Assembly (NCBI RefSeq): GCF_000092065.1
Contig: NC_009360.1
Span: forward strand, 310,001 to 374,000
From: Ostreococcus lucimarinus CCE9901
Taxonomy: Eukaryota > Chlorophyta > Mamiellophyceae > Mamiellales > Bathycoccaceae
Length of the DNA stretch: 64,000 bases
Reading direction: 5' to 3'
Shown here: positions 56,185 through 64,000 of the stretch, piece by piece
Numbering within the stretch: position 1 is the stretch's first letter
How the letters are laid out: the number at the start of each line of letters is the position of its first letter
Program-made: the position numbers and the translations under genes
Notes under the pieces: generated by a model
What the model was told of the DNA's origin: nothing
The model's input: only the letters and a program-made list of their open reading frames with translations
Databases searched by the model: none

Positions 56185-56421
56185 CTACTTCCCCTCTCGC
56201 GTCTCGCTCGCGATCTCCTCCACGCTTCGCTCCAGCGCCTCGATCTTCTCCTGCATCTCGTCGATCTTCGTGATGATCGCGTCCGACATCGTCTGGAACC
56301 GTCCCTGCATCTGTTCGAGCAGCCCCTGCGTGAACGTCGCCAGCGCCTCGCTCGTCATCGCGTCGTCGCCGGCGTCGCGCGTCATCGCGTCGCCTCGCGT
56401 CGGCGCGCTTCGCGTCGACAT
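56185..56421 (-). CDS. HSBP1: Heat shock factor-binding protein 1
   Basis: A 78-residue trimeric coiled-coil protein that binds the trimerisation domain of HSF1 and dampens the heat-shock response. The block [20 protein letters not shown], then [20 protein letters not shown] and RSVEEI, is the full HSBP1 signature, and its length equals animal and plant orthologues. A second in-frame ATG lies 12 codons in; I kept the first at 56421. The gene converges with SEC12, 70 bp from its stop, and is divergent from malate dehydrogenase. Confidence 0.93.
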   Translation of the reverse strand: MSTRSAPTRGDAMTRDAGDDAMTSEALATFTQGLLEQMQGRFQTMSDAIITKIDEMQEKIEALERSVEEIASETREGK

Positions 56422-56624
56422 GCCGTTCGCGCGCGCGTCGCGATCGCGTCGCGATCTCCGCCGCGCGCGCGTCGCGACGACGTCCGTCGCCGCGCGAGGG
56501 TGTTCGCCAAACGAGGGTCGCGACGGCCCCGCGGACACCCGATCGCGCCGCCGACGGATCGATCGAACGATGGCGCGATCGCGCGCGATCGGCGCCGCAC
56601 CGCGCGACGCGAAGCGCTTCGACG

Positions 56625-57632
56625 ATGTTCGCTCGAGCGCTGCGACGCGCGTCGAACGATGCGATCGCGCGAACGCGCGCGCGCGGATACAAAGTCGCCG
56701 TCCTCGGCGCGGCGGGCGGGATCGGCCAGCCGTGCGGGTTGCTCATGAAGATGAATCCGCTGGTGACGGAACTGGCGCTGTACGACATCGCGGGCACGCC
56801 GGGCGTCGCGGCGGACGTGTCGCACGTGAACACGGCGGCGCAGACGAAGGGATACGCCGGAGATGGTGAGCTCGGGGCGGCGCTGAAGGACGCGGACGTG
56901 GTGATCATTCCGGCGGGCGTGCCGCGAAAGCCGGGGATGACGCGGGACGACTTGTTCGCGATCAACGGAGGGATCGTGAAGGGACTCGTGGAGGCGATCG
57001 CGGATAACTGTCCGAACGCGATGATTAATATGATCTCGAATCCGGTGAACTCGACGGTGCCGATCGCGGCGGAGGTGTTGAAGGCGAAGGGCAAGTACGA
57101 CGCGAGAAAGCTCTTCGGGGTGACGACGCTGGACGTGGTGCGAGCGAAGACGTTCTACGCGGAGAAGGCGGGCTTGGAGACGGCGAAAGTGGACGTCCCC
57201 GTCGTCGGCGGTCACGCTGGAATCACGATTTTGCCGTTGTTCTCTCAAGCGACGCCCAAGGCGAGCAACTTGTCCGAGGCGGATATCGACGCGTTGACCA
57301 AGCGCACGCAAGACGGCGGTACCGAAGTCGTCGCCGCCAAGGCTGGTAAGGGCTCTGCCACGCTTTCTATGGCGTACGCGGGCGCTTTGTTCGCCGACGC
57401 GTGCTTGCGCGCCAAGAATGGCGAAGCCAACATCGTCGAGTGCACGTACGTCGAGTCTAAGATCACCGACGCCGCGTTCTTCGCCTCCAAGGTGACGCTC
57501 GGCCGCGATGGCGTCGACACCATCCACGGTCTCGGTTCTCTCACCGCGTACGAGCAAGCCAACCTCGACGCCATGATCCCGCAGCTTCAAGGCGAGATCA
57601 AGAAGGGTATCGACTTTGTCAAGGGCGCGTAA
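56625..57632 (+). CDS. MDH: NAD-dependent malate dehydrogenase, organellar
   Basis: Enzyme of 335 residues interconverting malate and oxaloacetate. Motifs: Rossmann [40 protein letters not shown] with substrate-binding Arg residues, [37 protein letters not shown], and the catalytic His in [18 protein letters not shown]. This is the mitochondrial/glyoxysomal-type MDH. The first 20 residues ([20 protein letters not shown]) form an amphipathic basic presequence, favouring mitochondria; a plastid site cannot be excluded. Third-position GC is high and the gene uses CTCGGC/GCGTAC-type codons like highly expressed neighbours. Confidence 0.95.
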   Translation: MFARALRRASNDAIARTRARGYKVAVLGAAGGIGQPCGLLMKMNPLVTELALYDIAGTPGVAADVSHVNTAAQTKGYAGDGELGAALKDADVVIIPAGVPRKPGMTRDDLFAINGGIVKGLVEAIADNCPNAMINMISNPVNSTVPIAAEVLKAKGKYDARKLFGVTTLDVVRAKTFYAEKAGLETAKVDVPVVGGHAGITILPLFSQATPKASNLSEADIDALTKRTQDGGTEVVAAKAGKGSATLSMAYAGALFADACLRAKNGEANIVECTYVESKITDAAFFASKVTLGRDGVDTIHGLGSLTAYEQANLDAMIPQLQGEIKKGIDFVKGA

Positions 57633-57742
57633 ACGAAGCGCTCTCCGCTTCTCAAACAATTTTGTTATTGACCGAATATTCTCATCAATGCAACGAATGC
57701 ATGCTATGCACTATTTTCTATCCGCACCGTCGCGCGCTGCGC

Positions 57743-58303
57743 TCAAACGACGTACAAGTACAGCTTGTTAAACGCCGAAGAATCGACGCCGCCCGCCGCT
57801 CGCTCGCGCGAGCTCGCGAAACTCTCCACGCGCGTCAACTTCTCCCCCCACGTCTCCTCGGGCATCTTGAACAAGTACGTCACCACCCTCGACCCTGGTT
57901 TCAGTTCTTTCAGCAATTTCGCCCCCAACTTCGCGTTTCCCTTGGGCAAGAGATACGAAAACACCACCGTCGCCTCGCTCGCGCTCGCGTCGAACGCGGA
58001 CGCCTCCTCGACGCGCACTAAATCCTTCTTCAACAGCGCGTTCGCGCGCGCCGCGCGTTCGCGCGCGACGGCGCACGCGCCGGGATCAATCTCGATCCCC
58101 ACGCTTCGTGCGCCGCGTTCGAGCGCCGCGGCGACGCACACGCGACCGTCGTTACACCCGAGGTCGTACACGATGTCATCGGGCGAGACGTCGGCGAACG
58201 CCAGCGCGCGCGTCACCATGAGGTCTGGAGTGGCGGATATCGGGCCGAGATCATCGGGTTCATCCATGCGCTCGCGACGACGCGCGGTGGTCGCGTCGGT
58301 CAT
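57743..58303 (-). CDS. Class I SAM-dependent methyltransferase, FAM173/ATPSCKMT-like
   Basis: Methyltransferase of 186 residues. The opening DDLGPISATPDLMVTRALAF is followed by the SAM-binding motif I (DIVYDLGCNDGRVCVAAALE) and motif post-I SVGIEIDPGACAV. It then reads ALLKKDLVRVEEA and has the YLLPKGNAKLGAKLLKELK strand-helix, a layout shared with FAM173 lysine methyltransferases of mitochondrial ATP synthase c-subunit and adenine nucleotide translocase. The substrate is inferred only from this similarity. It ends at the C-terminal strand LYLYVV. Length is shorter than animal FAM173B because the membrane anchor is missing. Confidence 0.78.
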   Translation of the reverse strand: MTDATTARRRERMDEPDDLGPISATPDLMVTRALAFADVSPDDIVYDLGCNDGRVCVAAALERGARSVGIEIDPGACAVARERAARANALLKKDLVRVEEASAFDASASEATVVFSYLLPKGNAKLGAKLLKELKPGSRVVTYLFKMPEETWGEKLTRVESFASSRERAAGGVDSSAFNKLYLYVV

Positions 58304-58428
58304 GGCGCGACGACGACGACGACGACGCGAAGTGCGGGCGCGGCGCGGCGGTTGGAGCGGAATCGACTGCGGTATGAAAACAACAACACGAAATTTTGAC
58401 TAGTTTGTGCTCGCGCGTCGCGGGGAGA

Positions 58429-60969
58429 TCACCAGTTGAATTGTAACTCGTGCGTACCCTCGGTGGCGCCTAGATCGATCGAGAGCGCGCCGGTGCGCGG
58501 GTCGAAATCGGGCGAGACGGCTCGCCCGTCGACGTGGACGGATGTCGGCGCCCGCGAGGCGTAACACGCGAGCTCGCCGAGACCGTACGCGGTCACGTTT
58601 GCGGATCTTCCGTTCATGTCTATGCGTAATATGGATCCTCCACCGTTGTACATCGCGGTCAGACCTATGGCGGCGAATTTGATGTCGCCTTGCTCGAGGA
58701 GTTCGGCGATGGTGTAAATTTCCCAATCCTTGTGCATGAGCATGATGGACGTGCACTCCTTCAAGCGCAGGATTTCAATGCGCCGGTTGCGATGGGAACG
58801 GACCACAAACGATGCACCCTGCGTCGATCGATCGGCGATACCTTCAACGTCTCGTGGACACAGTTCCGCGAGCGTGGCGGAGATTGGTTTCGGCAGACTC
58901 GCGAACTGATTCGTGGCGCGCGACCACGAGGCGCCTTGAATGTTGAACACGCCGATCACTGAGTTCACAAAGTTGCGGTTCCACACCTTGAGCGCCGTTC
59001 GACCATCGCGAGTGACGTCTCTGAACAGGCAATCGCGGGTTGGACGACCCGCCTGGCGGCATCGAAGTACTCTACCGGATGGGAACACGAGCTGATGGAG
59101 AATCTCAAAGTCGTGCTTACCCGGATGATCGCTCACGTACACCGGACACCCACCGATCGCGCGCGTCGCGGCGTGTAATGCACCGGCTACGTGCTGACTC
59201 TGAAACATGTCCCAATCGGGCAACACAATCTCGCCCATGAAGATGGAGTTGTACACCACGTTGGCGATGTGCACCGTGTGGCTCGCTTCGTTCGCCGGGT
59301 AAAAGTCGTCGCTCGCTCTCGCCAACGCGCTCGACTTGAAGTTATAAATGTTCTCCGTGGAGTGACACATACAGTTGATGATGCCATTATCGGGGAAATG
59401 CGCCCGCACGGACTCTTCCAACGCCGCGTGCACGCGCCTGGCAAATGCGGGACCGCCGCCGTTTTTGTACCCCAACGCGCCGATGACGGCTTGCGCGTCC
59501 ACCTTGACGCCATCAACGTCCGACGCGGAGAGATAATCGTGCGTGACGACGTAAAAGTGCGCCAAAGTATCGGGACTAGGCACTCCGACCCCGCCCACGG
59601 TGAGCGGATCCCACGCCTGGGACGGTTCCACGGTCAACACTCCCGGCGTATGCTTGGGATACTTCATCACCGATCCGTACTTCGCTACGTTTTCCTCATC
59701 CGGATGAATACCACCCCAATACCCGAGCAACGCGTGCCAACAGTACACGTACTCCACCCCAAACTCGGTCTTGATCTTACGAACCACTTTAGCGAGCCCA
59801 TCCACGGACTCGGCTTCGGGAAGAAGGTCCAACTGCGACGGTCGCGCGCTCGCGCCTGCTAATTTTCTACGGAAAAATTTTGGCAGTACGCGCTGGGATA
59901 AAGTCCTCGACATCCCGCTACCGATGACGTGCAGCTTTTGAAACTTGTGATTCGCCTTGACGGCGTACACGCGATGATTAAAGTGACTCATGCTCGACAC
60001 CACCACCTTGACGGTGTGATAAAAGACGTAATTCATCAACAGCCTAAAAATGTGCCACGTGAGGGATCGAAAACGACTGGCGTGCAAGCGGCTCCAGTAA
60101 AACGACGCCGCCATCGCCGCCAACACGCCGGGCGGCGGCGAGGCCGACGTCGTCGGTGGAGGCACGACCACCGCGTTCGAGTCGGGAACCGTCTTATCCT
60201 TCTTGCTCACCTTGCGATAACTCTTATCCGGCAGCACGCTCTGCCAACCGTCGTCGATGATCACGAATCGCGCCGGCGCCCCACCGTCCCGCAGCGTCTG
60301 CACGCCTTGTTCGATCCCATCCGGCGTGACGTCGGTATAAAACGCATCCCACGTGCACCACCCGAACACGTCCACCGTCTCCGGCAACTTTTTATCCTCC
60401 AGCAACTCAAACGTTCCCAACATCGTCCGCGTCTCCGCCATCGCTCGTCGAATCGCCTCGTACGGCGATTTCGCGCACGCCATCACCATCACGTTATCCA
60501 CCTCGATCGCGTTCTCCTCCTCGCAGTTACTTTCAACGATCATCCACACCTCTCCCTTCGCGTTTCCCTCCAGCGTCGTTCGAAAGTGCGCCCCGCTCGT
60601 CGGCAGCGCGCACGCGTACCCCGCGCCGTCGCCCAGTTCCATGAGCGCGAACTGCGTCTCCGCTCGCACGTCCTCGCCTCCGTGTCCCCACGTCGGCGTC
60701 ATCCACCACAGTTTACACCGCGCGCTCGCCACGAACGCCGTCGCGCACATCTCTCCGCACAGCTTGACGCGGTGTCGCGACCGCGCGCGATCGGCGCGCA
60801 GGTGAAACGCGACGCAGTCGCCGAGTCCGTCGACTTCGTCGCGCGCGCGCGTCCCGCGACGCGCGCTCGCGCCCGCGCGCGCGCACGCGACGTGCGGGCC
60901 GAGCTCGCGGAACACGTCGACGTCGCCGTCGACGACCGCGACGGCGTCACCGCGGACGTCGACGCGCAT
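58429..60969 (-). CDS. GH36 glycosyl hydrolase/transferase, raffinose-synthase or alkaline alpha-galactosidase type
   Basis: Product of 846 residues. The GH36 plant-type core is clear: FGWCTWDAFYTDVTPDGIEQ, FVIIDDGWQSV, VEYVYCWHALLGYWGG, the nucleophile in SASDVDGVKVDAQ, MCHSTENIYNF, the acid/base in RASDDFYP, and the DWDMFQSQHVAGALHAATRA loop. Family members make raffinose or stachyose from galactinol, or hydrolyse them. Sequence alone does not decide between synthase and hydrolase. Between the two halves of the barrel an insert of roughly 130 residues has a PPPTTSASPPP stretch and a hydrophobic segment (WHIFRLLMNYVFYHTVKVVV), not expected in the plain family. Confidence 0.88.
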   Translation of the reverse strand: MRVDVRGDAVAVVDGDVDVFRELGPHVACARAGASARRGTRARDEVDGLGDCVAFHLRADRARSRHRVKLCGEMCATAFVASARCKLWWMTPTWGHGGEDVRAETQFALMELGDGAGYACALPTSGAHFRTTLEGNAKGEVWMIVESNCEEENAIEVDNVMVMACAKSPYEAIRRAMAETRTMLGTFELLEDKKLPETVDVFGWCTWDAFYTDVTPDGIEQGVQTLRDGGAPARFVIIDDGWQSVLPDKSYRKVSKKDKTVPDSNAVVVPPPTTSASPPPGVLAAMAASFYWSRLHASRFRSLTWHIFRLLMNYVFYHTVKVVVSSMSHFNHRVYAVKANHKFQKLHVIGSGMSRTLSQRVLPKFFRRKLAGASARPSQLDLLPEAESVDGLAKVVRKIKTEFGVEYVYCWHALLGYWGGIHPDEENVAKYGSVMKYPKHTPGVLTVEPSQAWDPLTVGGVGVPSPDTLAHFYVVTHDYLSASDVDGVKVDAQAVIGALGYKNGGGPAFARRVHAALEESVRAHFPDNGIINCMCHSTENIYNFKSSALARASDDFYPANEASHTVHIANVVYNSIFMGEIVLPDWDMFQSQHVAGALHAATRAIGGCPVYVSDHPGKHDFEILHQLVFPSGRVLRCRQAGRPTRDCLFRDVTRDGRTALKVWNRNFVNSVIGVFNIQGASWSRATNQFASLPKPISATLAELCPRDVEGIADRSTQGASFVVRSHRNRRIEILRLKECTSIMLMHKDWEIYTIAELLEQGDIKFAAIGLTAMYNGGGSILRIDMNGRSANVTAYGLGELACYASRAPTSVHVDGRAVSPDFDPRTGALSIDLGATEGTHELQFNW

Positions 60970-61225
60970 GGCGCGAGCGCGCGCGCGCGAGTGACGCGTC
61001 GTTCTCGGCGTCGGCGCGTCGCGCGAGTCCGCGATTCGGAACACCGCGACGACGGTCCGTCGGTCGCCGATCGACGCGCGCGCCCGCGTCGTCGCGCGCG
61101 CGTCGGCGGGCGCGCGACGACGCGCGGCGCGCGCGCGCGACGAAACGCGGCACGCGCGGACGCGACGACGCCGAGAACGACGCGCGACGACGCGCGACGA
61201 CGACGACGCGAAAAAACGCGACGAC

Positions 61226-61846
61226 ATGCTCGAGCGACTGCAGCGCGAGCTCGACGCGGCGGAGCGGCGGTTGGCGAGCGAACGGCGCGCGGAGGAGGCG
61301 AGCGCGGCGCGATTGGCCGAGACGACGCGAGACGTCGAGCGACGGCGGATCGAGCGCGACGACGCGAAGGCGGCGCGGGACGAGGCGATGGCGGCGCTGG
61401 CGGAAGCGCGCGAGGAGCTCGACGCGCTGGAACGGGCGAAACGCGCGGAGGACGAGGCGATGGTGGAGGTGATGAAGATGATGGACGAGCGACGCGCGCG
61501 CGACGACGACGCGCGACGCCGACGACTCGACGAGACGAGAGCGGCGATCGAGTTCGAGTTCGACGCGCGCGCGATGATGAGAGAGCATCGAACGTCGCTG
61601 GAACTTTCGGATGAGATCTACGAGCGCTCGAAGGGGCTCGAGGGCGTCGGGCCGTGGCGGGACTTTGATCTCGGCGACGTCCCGGACGATTTGGTCGAGA
61701 CGATCGCGCGCGTCGTCGACGCGCGACGAGAGAACGACGCCATTCGCGACGAGTTGCTCGCCAAGGGCGCCGACGCCAACTACGCCGCGTTTAGAGACGA
61801 GCTCGAGCGCATGCGCGCGAGCGATCGTCCGGGGTCTGACGTCTGA
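61226..61846 (+). CDS. Hypothetical coiled-coil protein
   Basis: A 206-residue, highly charged protein made mostly of Ala/Glu/Arg heptads: MLERLQRELDAAERRL, EELDALERAKRAEDEAMVEV, MKMMDERRARDDDARRR. A less repetitive end (SLELSDEIYERSKGLEGVGP, then WRDFDLGDVPDDLVETIARV) may be a small folded domain. No signal peptide or membrane segment. It is divergent from the GH36 enzyme (256 bp) and lies 103 bp upstream of the GIY-YIG gene on the same strand. Family unknown; the reading is supported by composition and length. Confidence 0.65.
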   Translation: MLERLQRELDAAERRLASERRAEEASAARLAETTRDVERRRIERDDAKAARDEAMAALAEAREELDALERAKRAEDEAMVEVMKMMDERRARDDDARRRRLDETRAAIEFEFDARAMMREHRTSLELSDEIYERSKGLEGVGPWRDFDLGDVPDDLVETIARVVDARRENDAIRDELLAKGADANYAAFRDELERMRASDRPGSDV

Positions 61847-61949
61847 GACGATTCTTTGTAAACTCGGCGCCGGTGCCCGCATCGCTCGCGCTCGGCGCCT
61901 CGATCGCCCCATTCCGTCGCGCCGTTCCGTCGCGCGCGCGCGCGCGGAC

Positions 61950-62546
61950 ATGGACGTCCACTTCGTCTACGTTTTAGAGTGCGAGCACGACGCGTACTAC
62001 GTCGGCGTCGCGAGATCCGTCGCCGAGCATCGCGCCGGCGTCGGATCGACGTGGACCCGAATCCATCCACCGCGTCGCGTCGCGCGCGAAATCGCGTTCG
62101 CGTCGCGCGCGAGCGCGCTGGAGGGCGAGGACGTCGAGCTGAAACGGATGATGCTGCGCCACGGCGTCGATGCGGTCCGCGGCGGGAGTTACGTGTGCCC
62201 GAATCTGACTCGGGAGCAACGCGCGGCGTTGGACGGCGAAATCGCGCATCGCGAGGGGCGGTGCCTGCGATGCGGGAGACGAACGCACGTCGCGAGGGAT
62301 TGTTTCGCGCGCGCGCACGTGAATGGGTACGCGCTGAGCGCGCCGGAGGGATCGAGATCGCCGAATAGAGATGGACGATCGGCGGTGCGCAGGTGCGCGC
62401 GGTGCGGACGGGCGAGTCACTCGGCGCCGTCGTGTTTCGCGAAGTTTGACATCGACGGAGAACGCCTTTTTTGGGGCGAGCGGCGATCGAACGCGGAGTC
62501 GTCGTCGTCGGAGTACGAGAGCGCGGAAGAGACGTTCATGATGTAG
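61950..62546 (+). CDS. GIY-YIG nuclease-like domain with two CCHC zinc knuckles
   Basis: Product of 198 residues. Residues 1-80 fit a GIY-YIG nuclease fold: VYVLECEHDAYYVGVARSV for the paired GIY and YIG strands (here VYV and YVG), then HRAGVGSTWTRIHPP with the expected Arg. Two CCHC zinc knuckles follow: CLRCGRRTHVARDCF and CARCGRASHSAPSCF, each CX2CX4HX4C. The tail is Ser/Glu-rich and acidic. SLX1, the usual eukaryotic GIY-YIG enzyme, ends in a RING-type domain instead, so this is a different architecture; the knuckles suggest single-stranded nucleic-acid or RNA binding. Whether the nuclease centre is intact needs structural modelling. Confidence 0.75.
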   Translation: MDVHFVYVLECEHDAYYVGVARSVAEHRAGVGSTWTRIHPPRRVAREIAFASRASALEGEDVELKRMMLRHGVDAVRGGSYVCPNLTREQRAALDGEIAHREGRCLRCGRRTHVARDCFARAHVNGYALSAPEGSRSPNRDGRSAVRRCARCGRASHSAPSCFAKFDIDGERLFWGERRSNAESSSSEYESAEETFMM

Positions 62547-62734
62547 TGGCGGTAGTGGTAGCGCGTAGAAGTAGGTATCTCTAGGTTGTGTTATTATTAA
62601 ATCAAAAACAATCAAAGAATCTAAAAGAATATCTGTTCGCGCCGCGCAAACCGCGCGGCGGGAACGGTTTGTATCGTTGTACAAAGGGAAAATCTTGGAA
62701 AATGGTTAAGATAGACCGATGCGTGACGCGCAAG

Positions 62735-64000
62735 TCAATCGCGCGCGTCCAGCTTGTAATCATCGGATCCGTCGGATCCGTCCGATCCATCGGCTTCGTG
62801 CTTCACGCCGGCGTCCGATCTGGCGCCGCCGTGCGTCTGCGTCGACGTCGGGTGGGCGTTGTTGGTCATGAAACCGCTCATACCCACCATCGGTGGGGCA
62901 TTTTGAGCGCCCATGTATCCCATCGCCGCTGCCTGCATGATCGACGCAAAATACGGACCAAACTGTTCGGGCGTGCCGTACGGCATCGCGTACGGGCCTG
63001 GATTCGCGAGCTTGGCCGTCGGAATCTGTCTGCCTCCTAAAGACGAAAACGCGCTCTTCTTAGCGTCGTTCGCCTCAGCTAAATCTTTACTAGCTGCTAA
63101 ACTGTCTCCGCCAGCACCCTTAGAATCATCAACCGGGCTATCTTTACCCTTCGTCCTCTTGCTATTGACCGCGGGCGCGCTCGGCTCGGCGGCGCCATCC
63201 GTGGATGTCGCCGCGCTCATGGCGTTTGCGTTTTGTCGCCACATGTTGGTCAAAAAGTTGATGTAGTTAATGAACTGCTGGGGATTACTCATTTGAGGAG
63301 GATTCTGCGCTCCAGCTGCGGGGTTCGACATGCCCACGTACGGATTCATCATGTGCTGAACCGGAAACAATCCCGGCTGCGCAAACATGCCGGCGCCCGG
63401 AGGTACGCCAAAGTAACCCGCGCGCAAATCGTGCTGCAAGCTCGTTTGCATTTTATCTGAAGCCACGGATAACACAGCCGCGACCGCCGCAGAGGAGGAT
63501 GCGTTAGCGATGTGTTCGGCTTGAGTCGCCGACCCCATCATATTTTGCGCCGTCCCAGTGCTCTTCCCCTCTCCGCTTCCGCCGCTCGGTTGCTGGCTCG
63601 TCGCCTTCTTCGGGTACGGGTGGTCGGGCTTCTTCTTCGGACGCGCCGGCGGGATCTTCAGGTTCAAATCCGGCGAAACGCTCCTTCTACTCTTCTTACT
63701 TCCAGAAGTCGAACCACGGGCACCGCGCCGTTTGCTCGAGTCGCCTTGCGACCCCGCCGGGGCGTCGCTTCCGCTCGCCGAACCTCGCGCGGCTTGTTCT
63801 TTTTGCAACTTGGAAAAAAACTTTTGCGCGTGCGACCGAATCTGGACCGCCGTCTTCGTCCCGATGTGTTCCTCAATCTTCCTCCACGCCCTCCCGTACT
63901 TTTTCAACGATTCAACGAACAACGCGTGCTCCTCATCGCTCCACTTTTCCCGTTTCTTCGTAATCGTATACGGCTTGCGCACCTTCACCGGCGCGCCCTC
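62735..64000 (-). CDS. CCA1: CCA1/LHY/RVE-type SHAQKYF Myb transcription factor, 5' end outside the window
   Basis: A single-repeat Myb of the plant circadian-clock family, with at least 421 residues here; the frame stays open through the window edge, so the start is missing. The Myb repeat is near-canonical: VRKPYTITKKREKWSDEEH, YGRAWRKIEEHIGTKTAVQI and RSHAQKFF in place of SHAQKYF. It is followed downstream by RPKKKPDHPYPKK, a motif shared by the CCA1/LHY/RVE subfamily. The rest is low-complexity, Ala/Gly/Ser/Met-rich (MMNPYVGMSNPAAG, GMSGFMTNN) with an acidic GSDGSDGSDD tail. In Ostreococcus a CCA1-like Myb and TOC1 form the core clock loop; whether this is that gene or an RVE-like paralogue is not settled. 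Confidence 0.85.
   Translation of the reverse strand, partial: EGAPVKVRKPYTITKKREKWSDEEHALFVESLKKYGRAWRKIEEHIGTKTAVQIRSHAQKFFSKLQKEQAARGSASGSDAPAGSQGDSSKRRGARGSTSGSKKSRRSVSPDLNLKIPPARPKKKPDHPYPKKATSQQPSGGSGEGKSTGTAQNMMGSATQAEHIANASSSAAVAAVLSVASDKMQTSLQHDLRAGYFGVPPGAGMFAQPGLFPVQHMMNPYVGMSNPAAGAQNPPQMSNPQQFINYINFLTNMWRQNANAMSAATSTDGAAEPSAPAVNSKRTKGKDSPVDDSKGAGGDSLAASKDLAEANDAKKSAFSSLGGRQIPTAKLANPGPYAMPYGTPEQFGPYFASIMQAAAMGYMGAQNAPPMVGMSGFMTNNAHPTSTQTHGGARSDAGVKHEADGSDGSDGSDDYKLDARD

Noticed and set aside
56111-57094. 327-codon minus frame overlapping HSBP1 and MDH
   Set aside because: HSBP1 lies in a different frame of the same strand; this frame has no similarity and overlaps the MDH Rossmann domain.
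56382-57659. 425-codon frame antisense to malate dehydrogenase
   Set aside because: Shadow of a clearly conserved enzyme; Arg/His/Leu-rich with no family.
59929-61614. 561-codon plus-strand frame across the GH36 gene
   Set aside because: Arg/His-dominated and overlaps both the GH36 core and the coiled-coil gene start; no domain.
62626-62634. AGAATATCT, one mismatch from the evening element
   Set aside because: Lies downstream of the clock Myb stop rather than in a promoter, and the core match is imperfect.

Overview
The window is nuclear DNA of a very compact, CpG-rich green-algal genome. The best fit is a picoplanktonic prasinophyte of the Mamiellales, most likely Ostreococcus or a close relative. 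The evidence is eukaryotic gene content (SF3B3, FCF1, TFIIH p44, LST8, SEC12, RAB21), plant-type genes (GapN, a GH36 raffinose-synthase-like enzyme, a CCA1/LHY-type clock Myb, DUF506, organelle-targeted GatA, RF1 and topoisomerase IA), almost no introns, and intergenic gaps that are often under 100 bp. The species assignment is inference. I see no transposon, phage, CRISPR or recent-transfer signature.

Layout. 0-10 kb: a possible left-edge gene, the DDX6/Dhh1 helicase, a 0.7 kb non-coding gap with hairpins, a spliced SANT protein, LST8, a zuotin-type J protein, and a tandem GT77-like glycosyltransferase with a tiny upstream ORF. 10-20 kb: a putative plastid protein, GapN, a divergent oxysterol-binding-like protein, an S4 RNA-binding protein, a DUF89 phosphatase, a UBE2J-type E2, an S1/RS-like protein and a canopy protein. 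20-33 kb: a four-domain calcium channel, an MsrA-like protein lacking its catalytic Cys, SF3B3, RMND1/DUF155 and CFAP100. 33-46 kb: 5-oxoprolinase, a cyclophilin-SYF2 fusion, FCF1, an unknown acidic coiled coil, TFIIH p44, RAB21 with a 12-codon first exon, a GNB1L-like WD40 protein, DUF506, and a J protein followed in the same frame by a coiled-coil ORF. 46-64 kb: a frame-disrupted ORF, tRNA-Thr(AGU), a membrane protein, a GatA-RF1 fusion, a putative lumenal protein, a topoisomerase IA-HMG fusion, SEC12, HSBP1, malate dehydrogenase, a methyltransferase, the GH36 enzyme, a coiled coil, a GIY-YIG/zinc-knuckle protein and the clock Myb, which runs off the right edge.

The genes are mostly housekeeping and do not form one pathway. 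The most distinctive content is protein fusion that joins functional neighbours: GatA with RF1 in organelle translation, cyclophilin with SYF2 in the spliceosome, and topoisomerase IA with an HMG box. Next come extreme compaction (stop codons 2 bp apart, start codons 34 bp apart, possible dicistronic pairs) and a flagellar-assembly gene in a lineage whose cells, if this is Ostreococcus, have no flagella. Two introns inferred from frame shifts share GTGCG donors, CTGAC branch points and CAG acceptors, which supports both gene models.
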